DNA from: Spirodela intermedia | Taxonomy: Eukaryota > Streptophyta > Magnoliopsida > Alismatales > Araceae | Direction: 5' to 3' | Assembly: GCA_902729315.2 (NCBI GenBank) | Contig: LR746274.1 | Coordinates: 7,189,037-7,253,036 of the forward strand | Length of the DNA: 64,000 bases | Shown here: positions 11,549 through 20,217 of the stretch, piece by piece | Position numbering within the stretch: the stretch's first letter is position 1 | Layout of the letters: every line of letters begins with the position of its first letter | Made by a program: the position numbers and the translations under genes | The notes under the pieces: model-generated | Told to the model about the DNA's origin: nothing | What the model saw: only the letters and a program-made list of their open reading frames with translations | Databases searched by the model: none

Positions 11549-12047
11549 TTCAAGATAGGAGCTCACCATCAAGAGGGCCTTGTGTGCACACAACTTGCTG
11601 CTGGCCATGTTCATGTTGATGTCTGAGTGGATATCCTCTTCCATCATGTGAGAGAGGCACAAGTGTGTGGACTTTGTCACTAGAGACTGCATCAATTGCT
11701 CAAAGTGCCAAATTGAAGATGCCTCTCTACCTTGGTTTTACAGAAAGAAGAAGAAAGAAAAGAGCAGCAGAACCCAATTAGTGATTGATGATCATATTTC
11801 ACAAATTTTCACAAATTGTTGGGGTGAGCATGTATGAAAAAGGATCATATGGATCTTCACAAATTTTCAAACCTACTGAACTTCCTCCTTACCAGTTGGA
11901 TTATCAACGAAATTCATCATCAACAACATTTCTAATTGGCCAAGAATAATACGTACTTTGTTCAAAAAAATTGGACACATTGCATATCCTTAAGAAAAGA
12001 AACTTGCAGAGAAAAAAATGGCACAAGGTGATTGGTACATTTACAGG
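11549..12047 (-). pseudogene. BTB/POZ gene fragment P1, C-terminal part lost to element b
   Basis: On the minus strand it codes for the start of the BTB exon (CLSHMMEEDIHSDINMNMAS..., then CAHKALL) and breaks off after SSPIL, where element b begins. That is about 50 residues of the domain. Two bases are missing at GATAGGAGCTC compared with the unit-2 copy. The flanking 11,800-11,950 matches the region upstream of pseudogene B1 (19,730-19,880). The preceding exon lies at 15,335-15,452, beyond the nested LTRs. It matches the BTB protein family of Arabidopsis At1g21780. Confidence 0.7.
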
Positions 12048-13036
12048 GTACCTGACGTGACTCAGTCGTATATATTAAATCACGTAAATATAAAATTTAT
12101 ATAACTAGAAAATATGAATTTTCAGATATTTAGAAGTATTTCTAAATAAATATATCAATTATAATTCAATAAAAATTCCAAAAATAGCGGTAATTTTCTA
12201 GGTTGATCATAGGGATGTAATATAATATCTGGTACTTATTCAGAATTTTTCTCAATGAATACGATTTTATTACGAATTTTATACTAAGAAATAAAAAGGA
12301 AATATATTTAAAATTCACGAAAAAAAGGAAATAAGGGTGCGGACGTCAAGATGACGTCAGCACCCGGCGAACGCGAATCAGGCAGAAACAGAGTTCTGCC
12401 CGGCAATTCTTACGTAAGCGGTTACAGACGACTTAATTAATCAAATTAAGATCTATAAAAGCCAGAAGAATCGTAATTTAACGAAGTATAGTTTGGTAAA
12501 TTAAAATCAACAAAGTATCACTAAATAAAGCATAAATTAAATTGAAAGTAGGAAACCAGAGTTCCGGTGTCGCGACAGCGATGCGTTGGCAATGCACCGG
12601 AATCTTGAGCATTCGGGAGGATTGTCGTGCAGTGTCCACAGCCTCGAAGGCTTTCCTTGGACAAAGACGATGTGGGCAATCTCTAGATCTTCTCGCGAAG
12701 TCTAGAGATCAATGAAGTGGGTCGTCGAATCATCTCTGGCGGCTGTTGACGTGACTCAGTCGTTGTATGTTAAATCACGAAAATATAAAATTTATAAAAC
12801 TAGAAAATATAAATTTTCAGATATTTAGAAATATTTCTAAATAAATATATTAATTATAATTCAATAAAAATTCCAAAAATAGCGGTAATTTTCCAGGTCA
12901 ATCACAGCGATGTAATATAATATTTGGTAATTATTCAGAATTTTTCTCAATGAGTACGATTTTCTTACGAATTTTATACTAGGAAATAAAAAGGAAATAT
13001 ATTTAAAATTCACGAAAAAAAGAAAATAAGGGTGCG

Positions 13037-13054
13037 GACGTCAGGATGACGTCA
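13037..13054. promoter_or_regulatory. Paired ACGT boxes (GACGTCA + TGACGTCA)
   Basis: Two TGACGTCA-like sites, 13,037-13,043 and 13,047-13,054, have ACGT cores one helical turn apart. Such sites bind plant TGA/bZIP factors. Nearly every LTR copy in the window has this pair, more or less eroded. Function is inferred from the motif only. Confidence 0.4.
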
Positions 13055-13909
13055 GCGCCCGGTGAACGCAAATCAGGCGGAAATAGAGTTCCGCCCGATG
13101 ATTCTTACGTAGGCGATTACAGACGACTCAATTAATCAAATTAAGATCTGTAAAAGCTGGAAGAATCGTGATTGAATGAAGTATAGTTTGGTAAATTAAA
13201 ATCAACAAAGCATCACTAAATGAAGCGTAAATTAAATTGAAAGTAGGAAAACAGAGTTCCGGCGTTGCGACGGCGATGCGTCGGCGATGCACCGGAATCC
13301 TGAGTGTTCGGGAGGATCGTCGTGCAGTGTCCACGGCCTCGAAGGCTCTCCTTGGACAAAGACGACGTGGGCAATCTCTAGATCTTCTCGCGAAGTCTAG
13401 AGATCAATGAAGTCGGTCGTCGAATCGTCTCCGGCGGCTGTCACCCGGCGGAGCAGAAAAACGGCGACTTTGCGGCTCTCCGGCGGCTGTCACCCGACGA
13501 AGAGGAGCTGGATGGAGGTGGGGCGCATGTTAGGGAGCTTCATCCTCAGGTCCGCGCAGCAAGAGGAGGCTCTTCATCGCATCTGGTACGCTCTCAGGAG
13601 GTGGTGACTGGTCTCCCGGCGGATCGTCCTCTTCCCGACGACGGCTTGTTCGTCGATCAATCAGAGATGATTTACTCAATGGATTCGCGATTCTTTTATC
13701 GCGAATCATTCAGCAATTTTAGTAGCAATGCTCCGCGAATCGTGTTGACGAGATTTTCGCCGATGATCCAGCGATTCTTGTTGCTTAATCCTTCACCGGT
13801 GATCTGCAGGAAAGTCACGATAATCAGATAAAAATATATGAATTTTGACTCTGGGAGGATTCGAACCCGCGCCGGTCGCCCCGCCTCTTCTGAGGAAGGT
13901 GTGGGTTTA

Positions 13910-13951
13910 GTCCCACATCGGTTGTACGCCAAGTTTTCGGGCGAATATATA
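13910..13951 (+). promoter_or_regulatory. snRNA-type USE + TATA, antisense in nested LTR
   Basis: GTCCCACATCG at 13,910-13,920, then 25 bp, then TATATA at 13,946-13,951. This is the layout of plant U6/U3 Pol III promoters. The predicted start is 13,975. Confidence 0.55.
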
Positions 13952-13974
13952 GTAATGTTAGCTTTGTGAGCAAA

Positions 13975-14167
13975 GTCCCTTCTATCGCGTGTATGACCAC
14001 TCCTTGCCCCACAGCCAGCTGGCCACCGGTGACGTGGAAGGGGATTGGCGTACGCATGTCTGTCGGTCCCCAAGCTAAGCCGCTCGAGCCCCTGCTCGCG
14101 GCTTACTCCTTGACTGTTCTTCCGACCCGCTTGCGGGCACGGCTGGCCGGCGGGTCCCCCCATTTTT
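13975..14167 (+). ncRNA. Candidate Pol III structured RNA in nested LTR
   Basis: Starts GTCCCTTC, identical to the first eight bases of U6 snRNA, 23 bp after the TATA box, then leaves U6 completely. Predicted folds by eye: CCACTCC near 13,997 with a G-rich partner near 14,034; CGAGC-CCCT-GCTCG (14,085-14,098); and GACCCGC (14,124-14,130) with GCGGGTC (14,150-14,156). A T5 run at 14,163-14,167 would end Pol III transcription. Expression is unproven; it could also be a fossil U6 promoter. Confidence 0.35.
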
Positions 14168-14855
14168 GTAATATTTTATTTTTATTTCTTGTTCTTCATT
14201 TATCTCAAAAGTAAGACTGTAAAAATCGTATAAAATCACATAATTACCCAAAAATTCACGTTAATCAATTGAAAACCAAAAATCATTCTTTAACACAAAT
14301 ATAAGTCTATTTATCATGAGTTAAGGCTAAAACTATATTATTTACTAATTATTAACTCATGATAATAAAGACTTATCAGTTGTCACCCGGCGGAGTGGAA
14401 AAACGGCGACTTTGCGGCTCTCTGGCGGCTGTCACCTGACGGAGAGGAACTGGATGGAGGTGGGGCGCGTGTTAGGGCGCTTCATCCTCAGGTCCGCGCA
14501 GCAAGAGGAGGCTCTTCATCACATCTGGTACGCTCTCAAGAGGTGGCGACTGGTCTCCCGGCGGATCGTCCTCTTCCCGACGACGGCTTGTTCGTCGATC
14601 AATCGGAGATGATTTACTCGATGGATTCGCGATCCTTTTATCGCGAATCGTTCAGCAATTTTAGTAGCAATGCTCCGCGAATCGCGTTGACGAGATTTTC
14701 GCCAATGATCTAGCGATTCTCGTTGCTTAATCCTTTCCTGGCGATCTGCAGGAAAGTCGTGATAATCAAATAAAAATATATGAATTTTGACTCTAGAAGG
14801 CATCGAACCCATGCTGGTCGCCCGCCTCTTCTGAGGAAGGTGTGACGGCGATTTA

Positions 14856-14897
14856 GTCCCACATCGGTTGTACGCCGATCTTTCGGGCGAATATATA
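14856..14897 (+). promoter_or_regulatory. snRNA-type USE + TATA, antisense in outer solo LTR
   Basis: GTCCCACATCG at 14,856-14,866 and TATATA at 14,892-14,897, again 25 bp apart. The predicted start GTCCCTTC is at 14,921. Confidence 0.55.
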
Positions 14898-14920
14898 GTA
14901 ATGTTAGCTTTGTGAGCAAA

Positions 14921-15127
14921 GTCCCTTCTCTCGCGTGTATGACCACTCCTTGCCCCACAACCGGCTGGCCACCAGTGACGTGGAAGGGGGAGTGGCGTAT
15001 AGGTGCCTTGTCGGGTCCCCAAGCCAAGCCGCTCGAGCCCCTGCTCAGGGCTTACTCCTTGACTGCGCTTCCGACCCGCTTGCGGGCACAGCTGGCCGAC
15101 GGGTCCCCCCATTTTGGCAATATTTTT
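14921..15127 (+). ncRNA. Candidate Pol III structured RNA in outer solo LTR
   Basis: As at 13,975. The long stem is clearest here: 14,943-14,958 pairs with 14,980-14,995 (13 of 16 positions, two of them G-T), closing an inner CTGG-CCA-CCAG hairpin. Stem 2 has one mismatch. T4 at 15,112-15,115 and T5 at 15,123-15,127 are candidate ends. Confidence 0.35.
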
Positions 15128-15334
15128 ATTTTTATTTCTTGTTCTTTATTTATCTCAAAAGTAAGACTGTAAAAATCGTATAAAATCACATAATTACCCA
15201 AAAATTCACGTTAATCAATTGAAAACCAAAAATCATTCTTTACCACAAATATAAGTCTATTTATCATGAGTTAAGGCTAAAACTATATTATTTACTAATT
15301 ATTAACTCATGATAATGAAGACTTATCAATACCT

Positions 15335-15452
15335 TCAAATCTAAGAACTCCACGTCAATTGTGAACTTCCGTCGAAGACTGAATTCATCACTAAGAAAAT
15401 TCCTCACGATCTGTAGCAGCTTCTCAAGTAGTATAATGTGGAAAACGGGTAC
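15335..15452 (-). pseudogene. Upstream exon of BTB gene fragment P1
   Basis: The minus strand reads VFHVILLEKLLQIVRNF, then ends in KLTIDVEFLDL. EKLL and the TIDVEFLDL end are characteristic of the exon just before the BTB domain in At1g21780-type proteins. It belongs with the BTB half-exon at 11,549; the LTR nest between them sits in the intron. No earlier exon could be identified to the right. Confidence 0.6.
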
Positions 15453-16082
15453 TGAATTAGAGGATACAAGTAAATAAATCTATTGTCGTGCACAAGTCCA
15501 CATGAACACTACATTGCCTTCTCCCTCTCAGAAAGAACAAAGCCAAGTCACCCACACCAAAGCTGCATCTTCCATGATGATATAATGTACACAAAAAGGG
15601 AGAAGAATGGACTGATCGATGCCCGTTTTAGAAAACGAGCCATTCTTAGGAATGTGACACGTTGCTTCTAGTTACAGGAATGAGGGAAAAATAGCCAATT
15701 GCTTTCCATAAGAAGAACGAAGAAGGAGAAGAAGATAGAGATGAAAATGCCAAGAACATGTATTCACTCAAAGAGGACTGATGACAATTCTTCATGGAGG
15801 ACGGTTCTAGTACACTGTCACATTTTACTGGTTGCTGTAAATCAAGAAATGGAGAAACGTCGTGGGCTTCCGATGTGAAAGAGGAAGGGGAGGGAGGTGA
15901 GAGAGAGAGAGAAAAAAAGTGAGAGAAAGAGGTACATTTTTAATAGGAGTCCTTATTTCAGATGTGGAGTGGTTCCAAAGGCGTTGCTGCTTCACCTTAT
16001 TTCAGACAAAATAAAACCCCTGACTCCCCATGTCTCTGTCCTTTACCTTACATAAGGTCTAGGGTTCCCAGGGCGAGAGAGA
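15453..16082. other. Gene-poor flank with GA tracts
   Basis: I see no coding exon here. It contains GA-rich runs (15,900-15,935; 16,074-16,090) and is probably the old 5' flank of the BTB fragment. From 15,661 rightward it is indistinguishable from unit 2 (43,052 onward), whereas 15,335-15,660 differs at several sites. Confidence 0.4.
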
Positions 16083-16200
16083 GAGGGAGAACATATCAAA
16101 CTTGAGTGGTCTCGATCTCCCCACCTCCTCCCCTGAACTATGTTATGATTAATGGGAATCTGTGATTCATATTCCACATCTCTGAATAATTGAGCTGATC

Positions 16201-16235
16201 TTAGTTGTTCTTCTCTCTGTCTCTCTCCTTCTCCC

Positions 16236-16267
<32 letters not shown>

Positions 16268-16268
16268 C
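16201..16268 (+). repeat. CT microsatellite
   Basis: TCTC-rich run downstream of LARP copy A1; it recurs in the other units. Confidence 0.8.
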
Positions 16269-17045
16269 TTGTGCTTTGCATCTTGTTACTCAATTAAATG
16301 GGGCCATTAGATTGGGATTTATTTAGCTCCACTGAAAATTGCTTTGGCATTGGTTCGACCGATCACCTTTCCTGAGCTTGTTGGTAAAATCCAGGTCCTG
16401 TAACCAAGAGATGGTTCATGCGGTGAAAAGTAATGTGGCTCACGAAGTTTAGTAGTTTTCCAGGTGTGGCCCCCAAATTTTGCACGCTTGTAGAGGGTAT
16501 TTTTAATTCGAAATTCCATACAACTAAATCGAGAAAAGTGCACGCGTTGAAACAAGTGAGAAGAGGATCTGCTGAGCTTTCAGGCGGGGTGTGCCCACAG
16601 TACCGACGACCCCTTACCAAGAGCCTGCATCAATCTGCCGAACGGTCCACTGTGGAGGTACAAGAGAGGCTCGATGGAAGGCATACGGATCCTTTACCGA
16701 TCCTGCCGGACAGAACCCACCCACCTATTCACTTCGGCCCGATTTACTCGGCCCATTTTTTATCCTACGGGGTTGGGTCCTTCTCGCCCTGCATGGCAAT
16801 TCCGTTACAGTAATTTCATAAAAACCCTCTACATGAGTTCTCTTGTGGTTCTAACCTATTCAAGAACCTCGCCACCCTGGCGCCGCCGGCCGGTTTACAG
16901 GCGAAAAAGGCCTTACAGGTTACAGAGGAGGTGGGAGACGATACGTAGCCCCGGTAAAGACAGAGACAGAGAGAGAGAGAGGCGGAGGTAGAATTAAAAT
17001 GAGCTTCCACTGGTGTCCGGTACCCTGCTCGACAGGAGGCTCCTT

Positions 17046-17796
17046 CTACCTTCGAATCAGCCACTTTTTCCACGTCCCCCTCCTCCTCATTTTGCCATCC
17101 TGCGAAGTCAAGATCGACGCACACATCAGCCGAACTAGACAAAAAATCCACAGGTTCGATCAGGTTTCCAGATCCAGGGTCGGAAGACTCACCATCACCT
17201 CCACCTCCACGGTGGGAGAAGGCTGCAGCGACCGCAGTATGAGCACCACGTCGTTCGTCAGCCGTTTCACCTGCGAGGAAATGCCTTGGTTCAACCCCCC
17301 ACGGAGATCCAAGGGGAGAGAAATCGGCGGCAGCAGTCGGAATGACAGTCGCTTACCCTCGGAAAGCTGGCGATGGTATGCACGCTCACCCAGCCTTCCT
17401 CGTCCATCTGCATCTTCAGGTGGACGTTTCTCGCCAGATTGTCCTCGCTGCGCAGATTCCAGTCCGTCGTTAATGGATCCAGGCGCAAGATCGGCGATCA
17501 TCGAAATCGGTACAGAGACGGAGAGAGGGGTACCTGAAGTAGTATTCGATCTGCGTCCGCAGAAGGAGGGTGACGATCTCGGTCCCCAGACGAGGAGTAC
17601 TCGGAGGAGGAGAAGGAGCGGGAGGCATGGGCTGGGGGGGGCCATAGCTCCATCCCGGCTGGTAAATGGGGGAGAGATACGGGGGAGGGAGAGCGTAACC
17701 AGAGAAGCCGCCGTAGTGGGGAGGAGACGGCGGGGGACCCCACTGTCTGTGGGCGTGGCGGCGGTGGAAGCCCTGTCGCCCGTGGAAGCCCGCCAT
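17046..17796 (-). CDS. La-related protein 1-like (small LAM protein), copy A1
   Basis: Four exons on the minus strand: 17,796-17,534, 17,447-17,357, 17,270-17,193 and 17,099-17,046. Introns are 86, 86 and 93 bp with GT/AG ends, and the frame is open to a TAG, giving 161 residues. Residues 1-65 are His/Gly/Tyr/Pro-rich. A La motif follows (about 69-145) with RTQIEYYFSEDNL, MDEEGWVSVHTIASFPR, and then VKRLTNDVVLILRSL. The tail ends GKMRRRGTWKKWLIRR, like plant LARP1b/c. LARP proteins bind RNA 3' ends or 5'TOP mRNAs in the cytoplasm. It is shorter than Arabidopsis LARP1b/c. The start at MAGFHG was chosen because the frame upstream differs between paralogues; here an in-frame ATG at 18,027 could add 77 residues. 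Splicing is inferred from sequence. Confidence 0.8.
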
Positions 17797-18091
17797 CCTC
17801 AGCTTCCTCGGGGAAGACGATGCCGGGAGAAAAGAGGATGGAGAGGTGGAGGGAGAAGAGGAGGAAAAGATATAGGGAGAAGAGGAGAGTTTGAACGTTG
17901 GCGGGCTGGGCCCTGGCGGGAACTCAACTGTAGAGCAGGGCAGTTGCGGGCGTTGCGGAGTATCCACATACCGCGGAGCGGCAAGCTTGTGGAGCGGACT
18001 TTCCAGAAGGATCTTCGTCGCATCCATCGGATACGTGGAATTCAGGGATGCACTCTCGCGCCGACCACACCCGAAACCAGCTAACAGGTTG

Positions 18092-18097
18092 TTTATA
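18092..18097 (-). promoter_or_regulatory. TATA box candidate of LARP copy A1
   Basis: TATAAA on the minus strand, about 300 bp upstream of the chosen start and just downstream of a CT-rich patch (18,115-18,130). Copy A2 has GATAAA at the same place (22,012-22,017). Confidence 0.4.
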
Positions 18098-18589
18098 CCA
18101 GAGGGAGTGGGGAAGAGAGAGAGAGAGAGTTGTACAGAGGGATTTCTAACGTTAGTTTAAGGTAATGGGCTTCGGTGCATGACATGCACGTGATGAGTCT
18201 TGTGTGTGGGGTTTTTTAATTTGGCTGTTTCAATTTCTAGATGATTTATTATTTATTACTTAATGAGTATGGACTACTGAATTTCTTATACCTTATATCC
18301 AAACAATATTTGATATTATTTCTTACTTAAATGCTTTCTGTGTTAGGTGTTACGTGTTAAACTTGAATTTCTCAAAAATTCGAAAGCAACAAAATTGGGA
18401 ATAATTAAAACATCTCCACTTAGGGTAGGGAAGATGTCTTCAATGTTAGTAGATACACTAAATACAGATTTGATTATCAGAAGTAATAATTTTATATTTC
18501 ATTAAAACATTGCACTAAAATATGTTCCATACATTATGCTACCACGTGACATAAATTTTATACACTGTCATAGAAGGCTTTATATTGGG

Positions 18590-19020
18590 CGTGTTGGGAA
18601 AACCTGATAGTATTGTGAAAAAAAATGAGATGTCCGAATCTCATTTGCACAGCGCTCGACTCTAGAGTCTTGATCGATGTCCAAGTGGTCCGTGCTCTGC
18701 TGACTTGTTTGGTACACACGCGGGGTAAGTGAGGGAGATATACGAGCGAGTTCCCAACCTGTTTGGGCTGTGTGTAGAGGTGAGGGTTTTGGGGAAGTCA
18801 AAGGGGTGGATCACTGTACACTAAAAACGGGTTCTCCTCCCTCGTCATACAGAACTAAACCGCTTATGCAAAATTCCTCACATACATGAGCAGAGAATCG
18901 CACCGCGTCTGGGGGCTGGGCTACGTGTCGAAGGGGATGATGACCCACGTGCGGGCACTGTAGAGTATAAACAAGTTCCCCCTACCCCGCTGACAAAAGT
19001 AACCGGTGCCGTGTGAGGAG
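18590..19020. other. Unassigned spacer between LARP A1 and the BTB pseudogene
   Basis: No homology recognised. It is moderately GC-rich and absent from the A2 duplication. The part next to 19,025 is probably the 3' UTR of the BTB gene. Confidence 0.4.
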
Positions 19021-19024
19021 CTGC

Positions 19025-19597
19025 CCTACACAGGATTTCAGACGGTCAGCATCGCCTGGCACATCTCGACCAGGAGTTCACAACGTTGGCGTCGCGGAAG
19101 AAGTCGTAAATGCCTTCACCGACGTCGTAGATCTTGCCGAAGTCAAAGAGGAAGGTGAAGCAAGATCTTCTTCAGGCGGTCGAGCTGGTAAATCCATGCC
19201 TCGCGGAGCCTCTCGAGCACGTTGCCAGAGGTCAGGTCCTCCAGAAGGCTCTCCTCACAGCACTCCTTCAGGTCGGCAAGGTCGTGCTTCTTGGCGGCCG
19301 CGAGCAGCGCCACCGGGTGCTTCAAGAAGACCTCTTGCCGGACGACGCCGTAGAGGTAGTTCAAGAGGGCCCCGCAGGCTTCCAAGGACACGTCCTTGAT
19401 CACAATGACCGAGGACTTCTCCTCCCGGTCGTCGTCCAGCAACATTCTCTTCAAGACAGGTGAGCTCGCCGTCAGGAGGGCCTTGTGTGCGCGCAACGTG
19501 CCGCTGGCCGCGTTCATGGTGATGTCCGCGTGGATATCCTCTTCCAGCGTGTGAGAGAGGCACAAGCGTGTGCACTCTGTCGCCAGAGACTGCATAA
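19025..19597 (-). pseudogene. BTB/POZ domain gene B1, lacking its 5' exons and frameshifted at the 3' end
   Basis: A single exon after a plausible CAG acceptor near 19,598. It reads MQSLATECTRLCLSHTLEED, then the BTB core with LRAHKALLTASSP, VIKDVSLEACGALLNYLYG, AAKKHDLADLKECCEESL, and LREAWIYQLDRLKK. This is the At1g21780 family, substrate adaptors that normally link CUL3 E3 ligases to targets. The frame shifts near 19,155: after LLH it reads LPL-stop (19,143), while the family's FLFDFGKIYDV lies in the next frame. A second shift occurs near 19,080, and a TGA replaces the Trp near the end (19,038). No upstream exon is found before LARP A2 begins at 20,062. A truncated protein remains possible. 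Confidence 0.75.
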
Positions 19598-19707
19598 CTG
19601 CTCGAAGCGCCAAATTGAAGATGCCTCTCCGCCTTGGTTCCACGGGAAGAAGAAGAAGAGGAAAAGAGGAGTAGAAGACGATTAGCGACTGATGATCGTA
19701 TTTCAAT

Positions 19708-20061
19708 CCTTAACACCGGGAGAAGTTCTTAGAATATATGCACATCTGTAGTTCAGATTGAAATTGGAGAAAACACCATATGGGCGAGCCTGTATGAAAA
19801 ATAATGATACAGATCTTCTCAAATTATCAGATCTAGTGAACTTCCTCCTTACCGGTTGGATTCGCAACGAAATACACATGACCCGCTGGCCCATTAGTCC
19901 ACATGTGTTCTACATGTTGATGCCCAAGTTGGACCTAGTTGGGTTAGCTTGGTGTAAATTGTTGTTTCACCACCACATGAAGATTTGGGATCAGCCGTAA
20001 TATCTCTTGAATCTCTCCTGTCTTTATGTTTTTTACAACATCTTCATTTTTATTATGAAAG
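19708..20061 (-). other. Intron/5' flank remnant of BTB gene B1
   Basis: The part 19,730-19,880 matches the flank of BTB fragment P1 (11,800-11,950). No exon is recognised in the rest, which ends at the A2 duplication. Confidence 0.45.
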
Positions 20062-20177
20062 CAACATACCAAACTTGAGTGATTTTGATCTTCCCACCTC
20101 CCCCCTCGACTATGTTGTGATTCATAGGAATCTGTAGTCCATATTCTACATCTCTAGATAATTGAGCTGATCTAAGT

Positions 20178-20217
<40 letters not shown>

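Larger units (their letters stand above)
12747..14378 (-). mobile_element. Solo LTR nested inside another copy of itself
   Basis: 1,632 bp, TGACGTGACTCAG ... GACTTATCA, with flanks GCTGT (12,742-12,746) and GTTGT (14,379-14,383). The intact target, GGCGGCTGTCACCCGG, can be read inside this very copy at 13,433-13,448. It is the least eroded LTR in the window. Confidence 0.9.
12053..15328 (-). mobile_element. Solo LTR (outer, ~1,639 bp without the nested copy)
   Basis: Plus strand reads TGACGTGACTCAG ... GACTTATCA. Flanks are GTACC (12,048-12,052) and ATACC (15,329-15,333). The unit-2 empty site near 42,720 reads ACAGGGTACCGTCAAATC. It is interrupted by a second LTR at 12,747-14,378. It sits in the intron between two exons of the BTB fragment. 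Confidence 0.9.
16083..18589 (-). repeat. Local duplication A1 (LARP gene plus flanks)
   Basis: About 2.5 kb matching 20,062-22,533. It begins at the AACATATCAAACTTGAG-type sequence and ends at ATAGAAGGCTTTATATT. Within the coding region the spacing between the two copies is a constant 3,921 bp; the downstream flank has indels (e.g. about 16,830-16,910). Confidence 0.85.

Noticed and set aside
13696-14163. 155- and 197-codon minus-strand ORFs inside solo LTRs (13,696; 14,519)
   Set aside because: They span the GC-rich structured block and are not preserved between LTR copies, so chance openings.
12053-15328. Two LTRs of one complete short element
   Set aside because: Each has its own 5-bp duplication and both empty sites can be read, so it is a nested pair of solo LTRs, not an LTR-internal-LTR element.
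16201-16268. CRISPR-like or satellite array in the CT/GA tracts
   Set aside because: Simple microsatellites without spacers.
16319-16991. ORFs in the 3' flank of LARP A1 (16,319-16,991)
   Set aside because: The A2 counterpart (20,280-20,900) has indels that break all of them; no codon constraint.
17160-17645. Minus-strand 161-codon ORF reading through LARP introns
   Set aside because: It runs across introns in the wrong frame for the La motif; the spliced model gives a recognisable protein.
16999-18084. Long plus-strand ORF (361 codons) and its copies at 20,920, 44,390 and 48,314
   Set aside because: Antisense shadow of the LARP gene: low-complexity Arg/Gly/Ser composition, no family match, and it ignores the splice sites that make a clean La motif on the other strand.
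18590-18900. Possible LTR starting TGTTGGG between LARP A1 and the BTB pseudogene
   Set aside because: No matching second end, no target duplication and no internal domain seen.
19134-19463. Plus-strand ORFs opposite the BTB exon (19,013-19,463)
   Set aside because: Antisense of the BTB reading frame; no similarity of their own.
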